A stretch of DNA of 11,823 nucleotides from the NCBI GenBank assembly GCA_002396505.1, contig DGYA01000094.1, positions 1-11,823 of the forward strand, read 5' to 3'. Position 1 is the first letter of the stretch, and every line of letters begins with the position of its first letter. Below the pieces are notes generated by a model, which saw only the letters and a program-made list of their open reading frames with translations, was not told the origin of the DNA and made no database searches. The position numbers and the translations under genes were made by a program. The DNA comes from Cyanobacteria bacterium UBA5018 (GTDB taxonomy: Bacteria > Cyanobacteriota > Cyanobacteriia > PCC-6307 > Cyanobiaceae). This document shows, one piece after another, positions 1 to 5,885 of this stretch.

Positions 1-370
1 GAAGTTCCCCGGGGCCACCCGGCGCAGGCCTCGATACGGAACGTGGGAACCTGACATGGGGTGCTCTAGCCGCAGGCTTCCGCGCAGCGGTAGGGGAAAG
101 TCACAAGTGGCCACAACCACGAGGGCGAATACCAATACCCACGGCAGGGGCGGAGCAGCCCGTAGTAGTGATGAAGGGGCTGTAATGGCTCTGGAGCGAA
201 GGGGCTGCGTTATCCAATCCCAGCCAAAGCATCAACCAGTTCGCTGAGAGGAATGCGATTGGTTCAGAGAACAACGCGCTGCTATCAAAAAGTGGAGCCA
301 TTGGCATCACTTGTGGCGGTAATTTTGGGATAACAGGAGCCGTATGATGCGAGAGTGTCACGTACGGATC
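1..370 (+). mobile_element. Degenerate group II intron, 3' part without an intact encoded protein
   Basis: The stretch ends in a 34-nt domain V (separate entry). Upstream it carries phrases I associate with the RNA core of bacterial and cyanobacterial group II introns: a GGAACGTGGGAACCTG block near 39-54, a CCCGTAGTAGTGATGAAG block near 160-177, and GGAGCGAAGGGGCTGCGTTA near 193-212. No reverse transcriptase/maturase reading frame survives; the short open frames here show no RT motifs. The intron 5' end would lie left of the window, and no convincing domain VI with a bulged adenosine follows 370. I read it as a decayed, ORF-deleted copy. The domain V call is strong; the extent and class are inferred from memory of related introns, not from an alignment. 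Confidence 0.55.
337..370 (+). ncRNA. Group II intron domain V
   Basis: Exactly 34 nt, beginning GAGCCGTAT and ending ACGTACGGATC. The upper helix GATGC/GTGTC is closed by a GAGA (GNRA) tetraloop, the lower helix pairs the GAGCCGTA side with TACGGATC, and the catalytic AGC triad is at 338-340. This is the standard bacterial domain V layout. One oddity is that the third pair from the base is G-A instead of the usual G-U wobble. That affects the catalytic triad and suggests an inactive intron. Confidence 0.75.
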
Positions 371-410
371 TGTGGCCGCATTGCATCTAAAAAACTGTTG
401 ACTGCGTAGG

Positions 411-452
411 CTGTTGCCTCAGCTGAACTGTTGCCTCAGCTGAACTGTTGCC
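411..452. repeat. 17-bp tandem repeat, about 2.5 copies
   Basis: Two perfect copies of CTGTTGCCTCAGCTGAA (411-427, 428-444) are followed by a partial third copy (445-452). The array lies between the decayed group II intron and the transposase remnant. No function is visible; replication slippage is the simplest origin. Confidence 0.9.
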
Positions 453-518
453 GCTATGGGCTGTGCTGTAGGGCTGTCTGTTGAGAAGCGAAAGGGGAGA
501 GCGGCCGGCTCTGATCCG

Positions 519-798
519 CAGCGCAGGCGGGCCGCCTTGGGCGCGGCTCACCAGCGCTACGGGGGCCTGAGTGCTGCAGGAAAGATGGCCTTGGTGGATG
601 AGCTGGTGGTGATCACCGGCTATCACAGTTCCGGGCAGCTACCACGAGGGTCAGCTGCGCTCAATGGAGCGGCGCGTCAAGGAATGGCGAACAGCCCGAG
701 CAGAGCGGCTGCTGGGGATTATGCGATCAGCAGGAAAGGGGACGCAGACAGAGGAAACGACCAATTCTATCGCGATACTAAATAATGGTAACATTTAA
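519..798 (+). pseudogene. Transposase remnant, integrase-core type, frame-disrupted
   Basis: Two coding fragments lie in different frames. From 519 to about 626 the translation contains HQRYGGLSAAGKMALVDELV followed by VITGYH. This resembles the N-terminal part of DDE integrase-core transposases, where a basic helix ends in TGYHRKHAIRLL. The sequence then changes frame, and from 640 it reads YHEGQLRSMERRVKEW followed by RTARAERLLG. That resembles the QLRTLQRRVKEWR segment of similar transposases. The second frame stops at 796-798. No DDE catalytic residues remain. The family (IS481-like or IS21-like) cannot be fixed, and the two pieces may come from different elements. Confidence 0.5.
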
Positions 799-801
799 TG
801 A

Positions 802-1122
802 TGCAAAGCGCTGGCTCGGTTTTCGCTGTCGGCTGACACCAACTGCCACCACAAGGCTGTCGTCACCGGCGGCAAGCACCCCAGCGATCTTCCGCAGTTC
901 CGCTGGATCAACACCCTGCTGGGCAACTTCAAGACCAGCTTCAGCGGTACCTTACACGCCTTCAACTTTGATAAGTACGCCAAGCGCTACCTGGGCGGCT
1001 ACTGCTTCCGATTCAACCGTCGCTTCTCGATGGCTGGGATGACCGAACGCATCGCCAATGCGGTCTGCTGTTGCATGCCGCTCTCAGAACGGGATCTCAG
1101 GGTCGCGGAGGCTTATGGGTAA
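802..1122 (+). pseudogene. IS1595-family transposase, C-terminal fragment
   Basis: The frame is open from 802, after a TGA at 799-801, to a TAA at 1120-1122. The most recognisable part, from about 841, includes HHKAVVTGGKH, RWINTLLGNFKTSFSGTLHAF, a KYAKRYLGGYCFRFNRRF block and then a short tail. A conserved His-rich turn, a 'W.....N.K....GT.H' segment and a terminal 'YL..F.FRFNRR' are hallmarks of IS1595-type DDE transposases. Only about the last third of such a protein is present, with no start codon and no upstream catalytic Asp region. The natural-looking C-terminus suggests a 5' deletion. No terminal inverted repeat was identified around it. Confidence 0.7.
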
Positions 1123-1142
1123 TCAAGAAACAACTTGTCGCG

Positions 1143-1241
1143 ATGGACCAGAAAGACCTGGAGAGCTACCGGAAACTACTTGCCAGAAGCGATGATAATG
1201 AGCATGCCGCCATTGCGCATTTAGCCCATCCTCATCACTAA
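1143..1241 (+). other. Short open frame of 32 codons, doubtful gene
   Basis: An ATG at 1143 opens a 32-residue frame beginning MDQKDLESYRKLLARSDDNE and ending in a His-rich tail. The start looks protein-like (charged, amphipathic). However, it lies 20 nt after a dead transposase, I see no Shine-Dalgarno sequence, and I recognise no family. It is more likely a scrap of a longer gene than a functional small protein. Confidence 0.15.
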
Positions 1242-1296
1242 CCAGTAGCAAGCCTTCGTGCTGCACCCTCGTGGCCATCTCCTGCATCACTGAAGC

Positions 1297-1326
1297 GACA
1301 TGAAATTGCAATCGCTATTTCATGTC
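1297..1326. repeat. Perfect 10-bp inverted repeat with 10-nt loop
   Basis: GACATGAAAT (1297-1306) and its exact complement ATTTCATGTC (1317-1326) flank TGCAATCGCT. There is no following T-run on either strand, so it is not a typical intrinsic terminator. In this debris it could be an operator-like palindrome, a recombination scar or the stem of a lost small RNA. The structure is certain; the role is unknown. Confidence 0.85.
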
Positions 1327-1402
1327 CATAGCCGGCAGACTCTTGAGCGATCCCGGAGCTGAAAGCACCCAACTGCCCTACGTATATCAAGTAGTTGATA
1401 TG

Positions 1403-1519
1403 CTAACTGCTTGGCAAGCGCCATTTCATCGCCTCAACTCGATCACGTAAACCAAAGGTTTCCTTGGCAATCTGAATGCCCCGAGTCAGCCAATCTCTGG
1501 TATTTGATCCGCAGCGAGT
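1403..1519 (-). pseudogene. Unassigned coding remnant, C-terminal end
   Basis: Read on the minus strand, about 38 codons end at a TAG (1405-1403). They include RDWLTRGIQIAKETFGL followed by RDRVEAMKWRLPSS, which is compositionally protein-like and unlike the surrounding noise. An alternative frame further upstream (near 1500-1575) reads AWAGLSAASTKGDRGLGTYS, which also looks transposase-like, so a frameshift may join the two. I cannot name the family; the context suggests another transposase C-terminus. Confidence 0.25.
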
Positions 1520-2088
1520 AAGTGCCCAGCCCCCTGTCACCTTTGGTGCTGGCCGCCGACAACCCCGCCCAGGCTTGCGATGTTCTATGCAGGCGTGGTG
1601 CAGGTTCCGTGCGACCCGGCCAGAGCCGTTCCCATTGTTGATGAGGTGATCAGGCCGCGTTCCATTGCTGAGTGAATCAGGCCCCTGCCCTGGCTGTACC
1701 CAGCCCTTGCACCTTCGACAGCAGCCCTGGCCCGTCCAGCCGCCAGCCGCAGCTGCTTAATTCTGCGGGCATGTGCAGACGGCTTGGCTGTTGGTAAATG
1801 TGCTCCTTTGGGTTGGCTGCTTTCTGGCTCCAGCCGGGAAGCCCCCTTGCTCGTGACCTTCGCTCGCCTGACCACGGCCACTGGCACCCCGCCGGTGCCT
1901 GCTTTCAACCGCAGCCCGATCAACCCCTGAGGGCGCAGCCCCCCGGCCACCAGATCGGCGCTCAGCAGGTGGGGGCTCTCTTGGATCCGCTCGCGCGGCT
2001 GTTCGATCTCCTGATCTGTGAAGGCTCGCAGCACCCCCGAAAGCCTTCTCGCCTGGCTAGATCCCTGTCTGCGACTGGCTTCTTGAAA
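1520..2088. other. 569-bp region without a recognisable gene
   Basis: Open frames exist on both strands (about 1585-2034 minus, 1798-2127 plus), but neither translation resembles a family I know. The plus frame runs into the tRNA. The minus frame is rich in Ala, Gly and Arg and has no clear ribosome binding site. Near 1628-1685 there is a weak, imperfect ~26-bp direct repeat built around TTCCATTG and ATCAGGCC. I interpret the stretch as decayed DNA downstream of the tRNA-Arg 3' end. Confidence 0.5.
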
Positions 2089-2162
2089 CGCCCCCTGTGT
2101 GATTCGAACACACGACCGGCTGCTTAGAAGGCAGCTGCTCTATCCAGCTGAGCTAAGGGAGC
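2089..2162 (-). tRNA. tRNA-Arg (anticodon UCU)
   Basis: On the minus strand a complete 74-nt cloverleaf is visible. The acceptor stem pairs GCTCCCT with AGGGGGC and is followed by discriminator G. The D arm is GCTC/GAGC with an AGCTGGATA loop. The anticodon stem GCTGC/GCAGC encloses the loop CTTCTAA, giving anticodon TCT. The T arm is GTGTG/CACAC around TTCGAAT. CCA is not encoded. The anticodon decodes AGA/AGG. The tRNA 3' end faces the mobile-element debris at 1-2088, the orientation expected if tRNA-targeting elements once inserted here. Confidence 0.95.
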
Positions 2163-2247
2163 CCGTCGCCAAGCGGCGAACTGGAGGCATTGTGCCAGCG
2201 CTGCCGACCATGGACCCTACAGTTGCCTGCTGAACACATTGCCTGCC

Positions 2248-3501
2248 ATGGCTGCCTCCCGGCTCAGCGACAGCCAGAAGAGCGAGCTGGTGGCTCGTTA
2301 CCGCGCCGGGGAGGGCAGTGCCGATCTGGCCGCCGTCTACGGCTGCAGTGCCAATACGGTCAGTAGGACCGTTAAAGCGGCTTTGCCGCCCCGTGAGTAC
2401 GAACAGCTGAAACAGGATCGAGCTCGCGGTCTCAAGCCCCCCTTGGCGCCGCTGGAGATCTCAGGTGCCCCCCAGCCGCTTCCGCTGACGGCGTTTGATG
2501 CTGCGGCAGTGCCGGACCAGGCCGCTCAGGCTTCACCCATAGCCCCAGCTCAGCTCGTCGTCAGCGATCAGCAGATCAGCCAGTTCGGCCTTGAGATTCC
2601 CCCAGCAGCTAGACAACAGTGGCCTGATCCCGATCCAGTTCAAGATCTGGATCGGTATCAGGCCGTCGAACTGGCCATTGAAGGCACCGACGACTGCGTC
2701 GTGGCCAATACCGACGACTTCGTCTCGGCCGACACAGACGACTTCGTCGTGGCCGACACAGACGACTTCGTCTCGGCCGACATAGACGACTTCGTCGTGG
2801 CCGACACAGACGACTTCGTCGTGGCCGTCGATACCGCCATCGAGCAGCCCAGCGCCGCAGCTTTTGATGGCAGTGATGGCAGTGATGGCAGTGATGGCAA
2901 AGACAGCGAAGATCAGGACAGCGACGACAATGGTGTTTACGGGGCGAATGATGATGTCGATAAGCTGGATGAAGAGGGTGACAATCGAGACAACGAAGAT
3001 GAAGACGACGATGGGGATGAATTCACTGGAGACGAAGTAGAGGTATTTCTGTCGGTAGGTGAGCCGGATGAAGATGGTGACGATCGAGACGACGATGAGC
3101 TGGATGAAGAGGATGAAGATGAATTTGCTGGCGATGAAGACGAGATGTTGCTGGCGGTGGCCGTTACCGAACAGCGCCTGCAACCGGTAAGTTGCCAGCC
3201 CTTGAAGGATGCGCCGCTGCCAGCCAGCGTCTACATGCTGGTGGACAAGACTGTGGAGCTGGAGGCACGCCCGCTGAAGGAGTTTCCGGAGTTGGGACTG
3301 CTGCCCCCCGAGGAGGAGGAGCTCCAGGCGCTGCAGGTGTTCGTCAATCCCCGCCAGGCCAAGCGCCACTGCGGTCGCAGCCAGCGGGTGATCAAAATTC
3401 CCGATACCCGCATCTTTGTGCGCACCGCCAACCATCTGCTGGCTCAGGGCATCAGTCGCTTGGTGATCGAGAACAGCCTTTATTCCCTGCCAGGCGCCTG
3501 A
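2248..3501 (+). CDS. HTH protein with acidic repeat-rich middle and conserved C-terminal domain, function unknown
   Basis: From the ATG at 2248 the protein is 417 residues; an in-frame TTG at 2239 is possible but less likely. Residues ~4-60 (RLSDSQKSELVARYRAGEGS, then LAAVYGCSANTVSRTVK) form a helix-turn-helix like those at the start of transposases and resolvases. Residues ~148-195 are six 8-residue repeats (DDFVVADT type), ~207-218 are SDG repeats, and the stretch to ~305 is almost pure Asp/Glu with two hydrophobic islands (FTGDEVEVFLSVGEP; FAGDEDEMLLAVAV). Residues ~323-417 look folded and include MLVDKTVELEARPLKEF, AKRHCGRSQRVIKIPDTRIF and LLAQGISRLVIENSLYSL. I recall proteins with this three-part layout in marine and freshwater Synechococcus, usually annotated as hypothetical. 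DNA binding is inferred from the HTH only. The 3' end overlaps the convergent membrane-protein gene by 22 nt. Confidence 0.85.
   Translation: MAASRLSDSQKSELVARYRAGEGSADLAAVYGCSANTVSRTVKAALPPREYEQLKQDRARGLKPPLAPLEISGAPQPLPLTAFDAAAVPDQAAQASPIAPAQLVVSDQQISQFGLEIPPAARQQWPDPDPVQDLDRYQAVELAIEGTDDCVVANTDDFVSADTDDFVVADTDDFVSADIDDFVVADTDDFVVAVDTAIEQPSAAAFDGSDGSDGSDGKDSEDQDSDDNGVYGANDDVDKLDEEGDNRDNEDEDDDGDEFTGDEVEVFLSVGEPDEDGDDRDDDELDEEDEDEFAGDEDEMLLAVAVTEQRLQPVSCQPLKDAPLPASVYMLVDKTVELEARPLKEFPELGLLPPEEEELQALQVFVNPRQAKRHCGRSQRVIKIPDTRIFVRTANHLLAQGISRLVIENSLYSLPGA
2689..2832 (+). repeat. Six tandem 24-bp repeats inside the HTH gene
   Basis: Six in-frame units (2689, 2713, 2737, 2761, 2785, 2809) each encode DDFV(V/S)A(D/N)T or a close variant. 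Units alternate GTCGTG and GTCTCG at the fourth and fifth codons in the first four copies. This indicates a 48-bp higher-order duplication followed by single-unit expansion. Such arrays change length by slippage in multiples of eight residues without breaking the frame. Confidence 0.95.
2866..2901 (+). repeat. 9-bp tandem repeat encoding Asp-Gly-Ser
   Basis: Three perfect copies of GATGGCAGT (2866, 2875, 2884) and one variant GATGGCAAA (2893) encode a flexible acidic DGS run within the HTH protein. The frame is preserved. Confidence 0.95.
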
Positions 3502-3722
3502 TCGTCGCTGGGCACCAGCAGCGCTGCAGCTACGCCACCGCCCACCACGCCGATCACCAGAGCCACCCCCACCAGGAATCCCACCGGCAGCGGTGCTGTT
3601 CGGCCGGTGCCGAGATTGAGCCGGGGGCGCTGCTCCAGGTTCTGGGCTCCTAAGCAAAGGATCAGCAGCAGCAGTGCTCCACCCAGAAAACTGGCGAGCA
3701 AGAGTCGCAGGCGCAGCAGCAT
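3480..3722 (-). CDS. Small two-helix membrane protein, LapA/DUF1049-like
   Basis: The 80-residue protein starts at an ATG (3722-3720) preceded by GGAG eight bases upstream, which decides this start over the longer open frame to 4058. Residues ~5-25 (LRLLLASFLGGALLLLILCL) and ~47-71 (PVGFLVGVALVIGVVGGGVA and following) are membrane segments, separated by a short polar AQNLEQRPRLN loop. Two helices separated by a loop starting AQN is the pattern of LapA/DUF1049 inner-membrane proteins, whose function in cyanobacteria is not established. The tail is short and acidic. The gene lies 140 nt downstream of rsmI on the same strand and overlaps the end of the opposing HTH gene. It could equally be an unrelated two-helix protein. 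Confidence 0.6.
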   Translation of the reverse strand: MLLRLRLLLASFLGGALLLLILCLGAQNLEQRPRLNLGTGRTAPLPVGFLVGVALVIGVVGGGVAAALLVPSDDQAPGRE

Positions 3723-3759
3723 TAAGAGGGCTCCAGTCGCCTCGGCTGATGGGGAGTTT

Positions 3760-3800
3760 GGCCGATCACCACCGCCCATGGGCCATTCGGTGGTACGGCC
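3760..3800. other. Long interrupted stem-loop between rsmI and the LapA-like gene
   Basis: GGCCG (3760-3764) and ACCACCG (3768-3774) pair with CGGTGGT (3788-3794) and CGGCC (3796-3800), with small bulges and a 13-nt loop containing CCCATGGG. No T-run follows on the minus strand, so it is not a standard intrinsic terminator. It could attenuate or process an rsmI-LapA-like transcript. Confidence 0.35.
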
Positions 3801-3862
3801 AGCCGTGAACGCTGCTCTCAGGCTGTGATTGACAACCGCGCAACCGGGCAGCCGCCAGGGGT

Positions 3863-4747
3863 TTATTCGGCGGTTGAACCGCCGTGCAGCAGGGCATAGA
3901 GGGCGCGCCTGTTGTGACCAGTGCTCTCCGCCAGCACACGGGCCGCATCCTTGCGGCTGTGTCCAGCTGCGATCAGGTGCTCCAGTTGCAGCCTGAGGCT
4001 CCCTTCCTCCCAGACCGCCGCTGGTGGCTCCGGCGCTCCGCCCAGCACCAGCGTGCATTCCCCCAGCGGCGCAATCTGGCGGAAGTGGGCCAGTGCGGCG
4101 CTCACCGTGGGCCCCACCTGTTCCTCGTGGCGTTTGGTCAGCTCCCTTGCCACCCGCAGCGGTCGGTCCCCCAGCAGCTCCAGCAGATCCTCCAGCAGCT
4201 CCAGCAGTCGATGGGGCGCCTCGAACAGCACCATCGTGCGGCGTTCCGCCAGCAGTTCCTGCAGCCTCTGCCGGCGCTGGCTGGATTTGGCGGGCAAAAA
4301 CCCCTCAAAGCAGAATCTTCCGCTCGGCAGACCGCTGCTCACCAGGGCCGTGGTCACAGCAGAGGGGCCTGGGATGCAGACCACCGGCAGCCCCGCCTGC
4401 CGGGCGGCTGCAACCAAGGCCTCACCGGGGTCGGAAATTCCTGGCAGGCCGGCGTCGCTGACCACGGCGATGGCCTCGCCCGCCTCCAGAGCGGCCAGCA
4501 GCTCTGGGATGCGGCTGAGTTGGTTGTGCTGGTGGAAACTCAACAGCGGCGGACCGCCCGCGGCGCGGCTGAGGCCCAAATGGTGCAAAAGCAGGCCACT
4601 GCGGCGGGTGTCTTCACAGGCGATCCGCTGCACCCCGGCCAGCACCCGCTGCGCCCTGGGCGTCAGATCACCCAGATTGCCGATTGGGGTGCCCACCAGG
4701 TACAGCACCCCGGCGACAGGTTCGCTGCCGTCGGTCAAAATGCTCAT
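3863..4747 (-). CDS. rsmI: 16S rRNA 2'-O-ribose C1402 methyltransferase RsmI
   Basis: This 294-residue protein is an SAM-dependent tetrapyrrole-methylase-fold enzyme that methylates the ribose of C1402 in the ribosomal decoding centre. Visible motifs are LYLVGTPIGNLGDLTPRA (~15-33, the RsmI signature), CEDTRRS (~44-50), VVSDAGLPGISDPG (~95-108), CIPGPSAVTTAL (~124-135), FEGFLPAK (~147-154) and FEAPHRL (~175-181). The C-terminal SRKDAARVLAESTGHNRRAL (~264-283) is the usual helical end. I chose the ATG at 4747 because the family starts just before LYLVGTPIGNLG; a longer frame to 4837 would overlap cysQ. It diverges from cysQ across 35 nt. A short palindrome (3868-3884) sits at its 3' end. Confidence 0.95.
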   Translation of the reverse strand: MSILTDGSEPVAGVLYLVGTPIGNLGDLTPRAQRVLAGVQRIACEDTRRSGLLLHHLGLSRAAGGPPLLSFHQHNQLSRIPELLAALEAGEAIAVVSDAGLPGISDPGEALVAAARQAGLPVVCIPGPSAVTTALVSSGLPSGRFCFEGFLPAKSSQRRQRLQELLAERRTMVLFEAPHRLLELLEDLLELLGDRPLRVARELTKRHEEQVGPTVSAALAHFRQIAPLGECTLVLGGAPEPPAAVWEEGSLRLQLEHLIAAGHSRKDAARVLAESTGHNRRALYALLHGGSTAE

Positions 4748-4782
4748 CAGCGGTGCTCTGGCGCCGGTTGTTTTCGAACTAC

Positions 4783-5745
4783 ATGATGCCGGCTTCTCTG
4801 GATCGTCCACCCGCCAGTCCCCTGCCGGCTGTGCCACTCCCCGCAGGCGTGTCGATCGAACAGCTGCTGGTGGAGTTGCGCCGGCTCAGTTGGGGCGCAG
4901 CTGACATCCTGCTGGCCTATGGCAGCGGGCAGCAGCCCCCCTACGGCTTCCCGCCGGCCCTAAGCGTGGAAGACGGCGGCGATGGCCCCGTCAGTGCCGC
5001 CGATCTGGCCGTGAATCAATGGCTGTTGGAGGGCCTGGCGGCCTCCTTCCCCGACGCCGGCTGGATTCTGCTCAGTGAGGAGACGGCCAAGCAACAGCTC
5101 ATACCCGGACAGCCCTTGGATGCCGAGTGGCTGTGGATTTTGGATCCCCTCGATGGCACAAAGGATTTTCTGCAGGGCACAGGCGAATACGCCGTGCATC
5201 TGGCGCTGACCCATGGGGGTAACCCCGTACTGGGGGTGGTGATGTTGCCTGAGATGGAGCAACTCTGGATGGGCCTGCTTGCGGCGGACGGTACGGGCAG
5301 TGCCTGGTGCGAAAACCGGGCCGGCGAGATCGTGCCGGTGAGCTTCAGCCAGCGGCATGCCTGCCCTGAGCTGGTGCTCGTGGCTAGCCGTAACCACCGC
5401 GATGCCCGCCTGGAGCAGCTGCTGGAGGCCCTGGCCTTGGGCGATACCCAGGCCATCGGCAGCGTGGGTGGCAAGGTGGCCACCATCCTGCGCGGCGAGA
5501 CGGATTTATATATCTCCTTGTCGGGCCGCAGTGCCCCGAAAGACTGGGATATGGCGGCGCCTGACGCGGTGCTGCGCGCTGCCGGAGGCTGTTTTACCCA
5601 TGCCGACGGCCGCCCCCTCCGCTACAACACCGGCGACGTCCGCCAGGCGGGCTGTCTGATCGCCAGCCACGGCCCCAGCCATGCTGAACTTTGCAGCAAA
5701 ACGGCAGAGGCCATGGCCGTTATCGATCCTGGCTTTGCCCTGTAA
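4783..5745 (+). CDS. cysQ: 3'(2'),5'-bisphosphate nucleotidase / inositol monophosphatase family protein (CysQ type)
   Basis: This 320-residue protein is a Mg2+- and Li+-sensitive phosphatase fold. Metal-binding residues are visible in order: Glu-Glu in LLSEE (97-100), DPLDGTKDF (121-129), and KDWDMAAPDAVLRAAGG (253-269). An N-terminal Ser-Ala-Ala-Asp (71-74) matches the substrate-domain Asp of the family. In sulfate assimilation such enzymes convert PAP to AMP. Cyanobacterial members can also act on inositol phosphate or fructose bisphosphate, so the substrate is inferred. The start is one of two adjacent ATGs (4783/4786); the first ~25 residues are Pro-rich and poorly conserved. It is divergent from rsmI and convergent with pnp. 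T-runs at 5752-5759 and 5776-5781 follow the stop, but I see only weak stems before them. Confidence 0.9.
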   Translation: MMPASLDRPPASPLPAVPLPAGVSIEQLLVELRRLSWGAADILLAYGSGQQPPYGFPPALSVEDGGDGPVSAADLAVNQWLLEGLAASFPDAGWILLSEETAKQQLIPGQPLDAEWLWILDPLDGTKDFLQGTGEYAVHLALTHGGNPVLGVVMLPEMEQLWMGLLAADGTGSAWCENRAGEIVPVSFSQRHACPELVLVASRNHRDARLEQLLEALALGDTQAIGSVGGKVATILRGETDLYISLSGRSAPKDWDMAAPDAVLRAAGGCFTHADGRPLRYNTGDVRQAGCLIASHGPSHAELCSKTAEAMAVIDPGFAL

Positions 5746-5774
5746 ACCAAGTTTTTTTTGGGTGAGGTAGCTCG

Positions 5775-5792
5775 ATTTTTTGAGGCGCCCAT
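5775..5792 (+). repeat. Copy of the MITE-like terminal motif in the cysQ-pnp gap
   Basis: The sequence from 5775 (ATTTTTTGAGGCGCCCAT) matches the right end of the element at 10169-10189 (ATTTTTCGAGGTGCCCCT) at 15 of 18 positions. I found no partner inverted copy in this gap, so if it is an element end it is solitary. Chance similarity of a T-rich stretch is possible. Confidence 0.35.
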
Positions 5793-5795
5793 AGA

Positions 5796-5829
5796 CAAAA
5801 AGCCAGGGATCAGCAAACTGAGCCCTGGC
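5796..5829 (-). terminator. Intrinsic terminator of pnp
   Basis: On the minus strand GCCAGGGCTCAG pairs with CTGATCCCTGGC (11 of 12 pairs) around a TTTG loop, immediately followed by TTTTTG. It lies 57 nt after the pnp stop codon and is oriented to end pnp transcription. Confidence 0.85.
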
Positions 5830-5843
5830 CAGCAGTGTTGATT

Positions 5844-5879
5844 AGGCCGAAATCCTCGAATTACGAAGCTTTTCGGCCT
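5844..5879. other. Stem-loop just downstream of pnp
   Basis: AGGCCGAAA (5844-5852) is perfectly complementary to TTTCGGCCT (5871-5879) across an 18-nt loop. There is no T-run in the pnp direction. It lies between the pnp stop and the strong terminator and may protect or mark the mRNA 3' end. Confidence 0.5.
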
Positions 5880-5885
5880 GGCGTC

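Noticed and set aside
1585..2127. Open frames of 149 (minus) and 109 (plus) codons as genes
   Set aside because: There is no family resemblance and no ribosome binding site. The plus frame runs into tRNA-Arg, and the two are mutually antisense in GC-rich debris.
2533..3657. 374-codon open frame on the minus strand, antisense to the HTH gene
   Set aside because: It is opened by the in-frame repeats and GAC/GAT-rich codons of the sense gene. Its translation is repetitive (VGHDEVVCVG) and matches no family, and it would also overlap the LapA-like gene.
3723..4058. N-terminal extension of the LapA-like protein to 192 residues
   Set aside because: The extension would overlap rsmI and is low-complexity. 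The internal ATG at 3722 has a GGAG at proper spacing and directly precedes the first membrane helix.
3921..4904. Long plus-strand open frames over rsmI
   Set aside because: They are shadows of rsmI caused by high GC; the translations are Ser/Arg- or Gln-rich with no motif.
5844..5879. Intrinsic terminator for pnp
   Set aside because: The stem is good but no T-run follows on the minus strand; the hairpin at 5802-5829 with TTTTTG is the better terminator.
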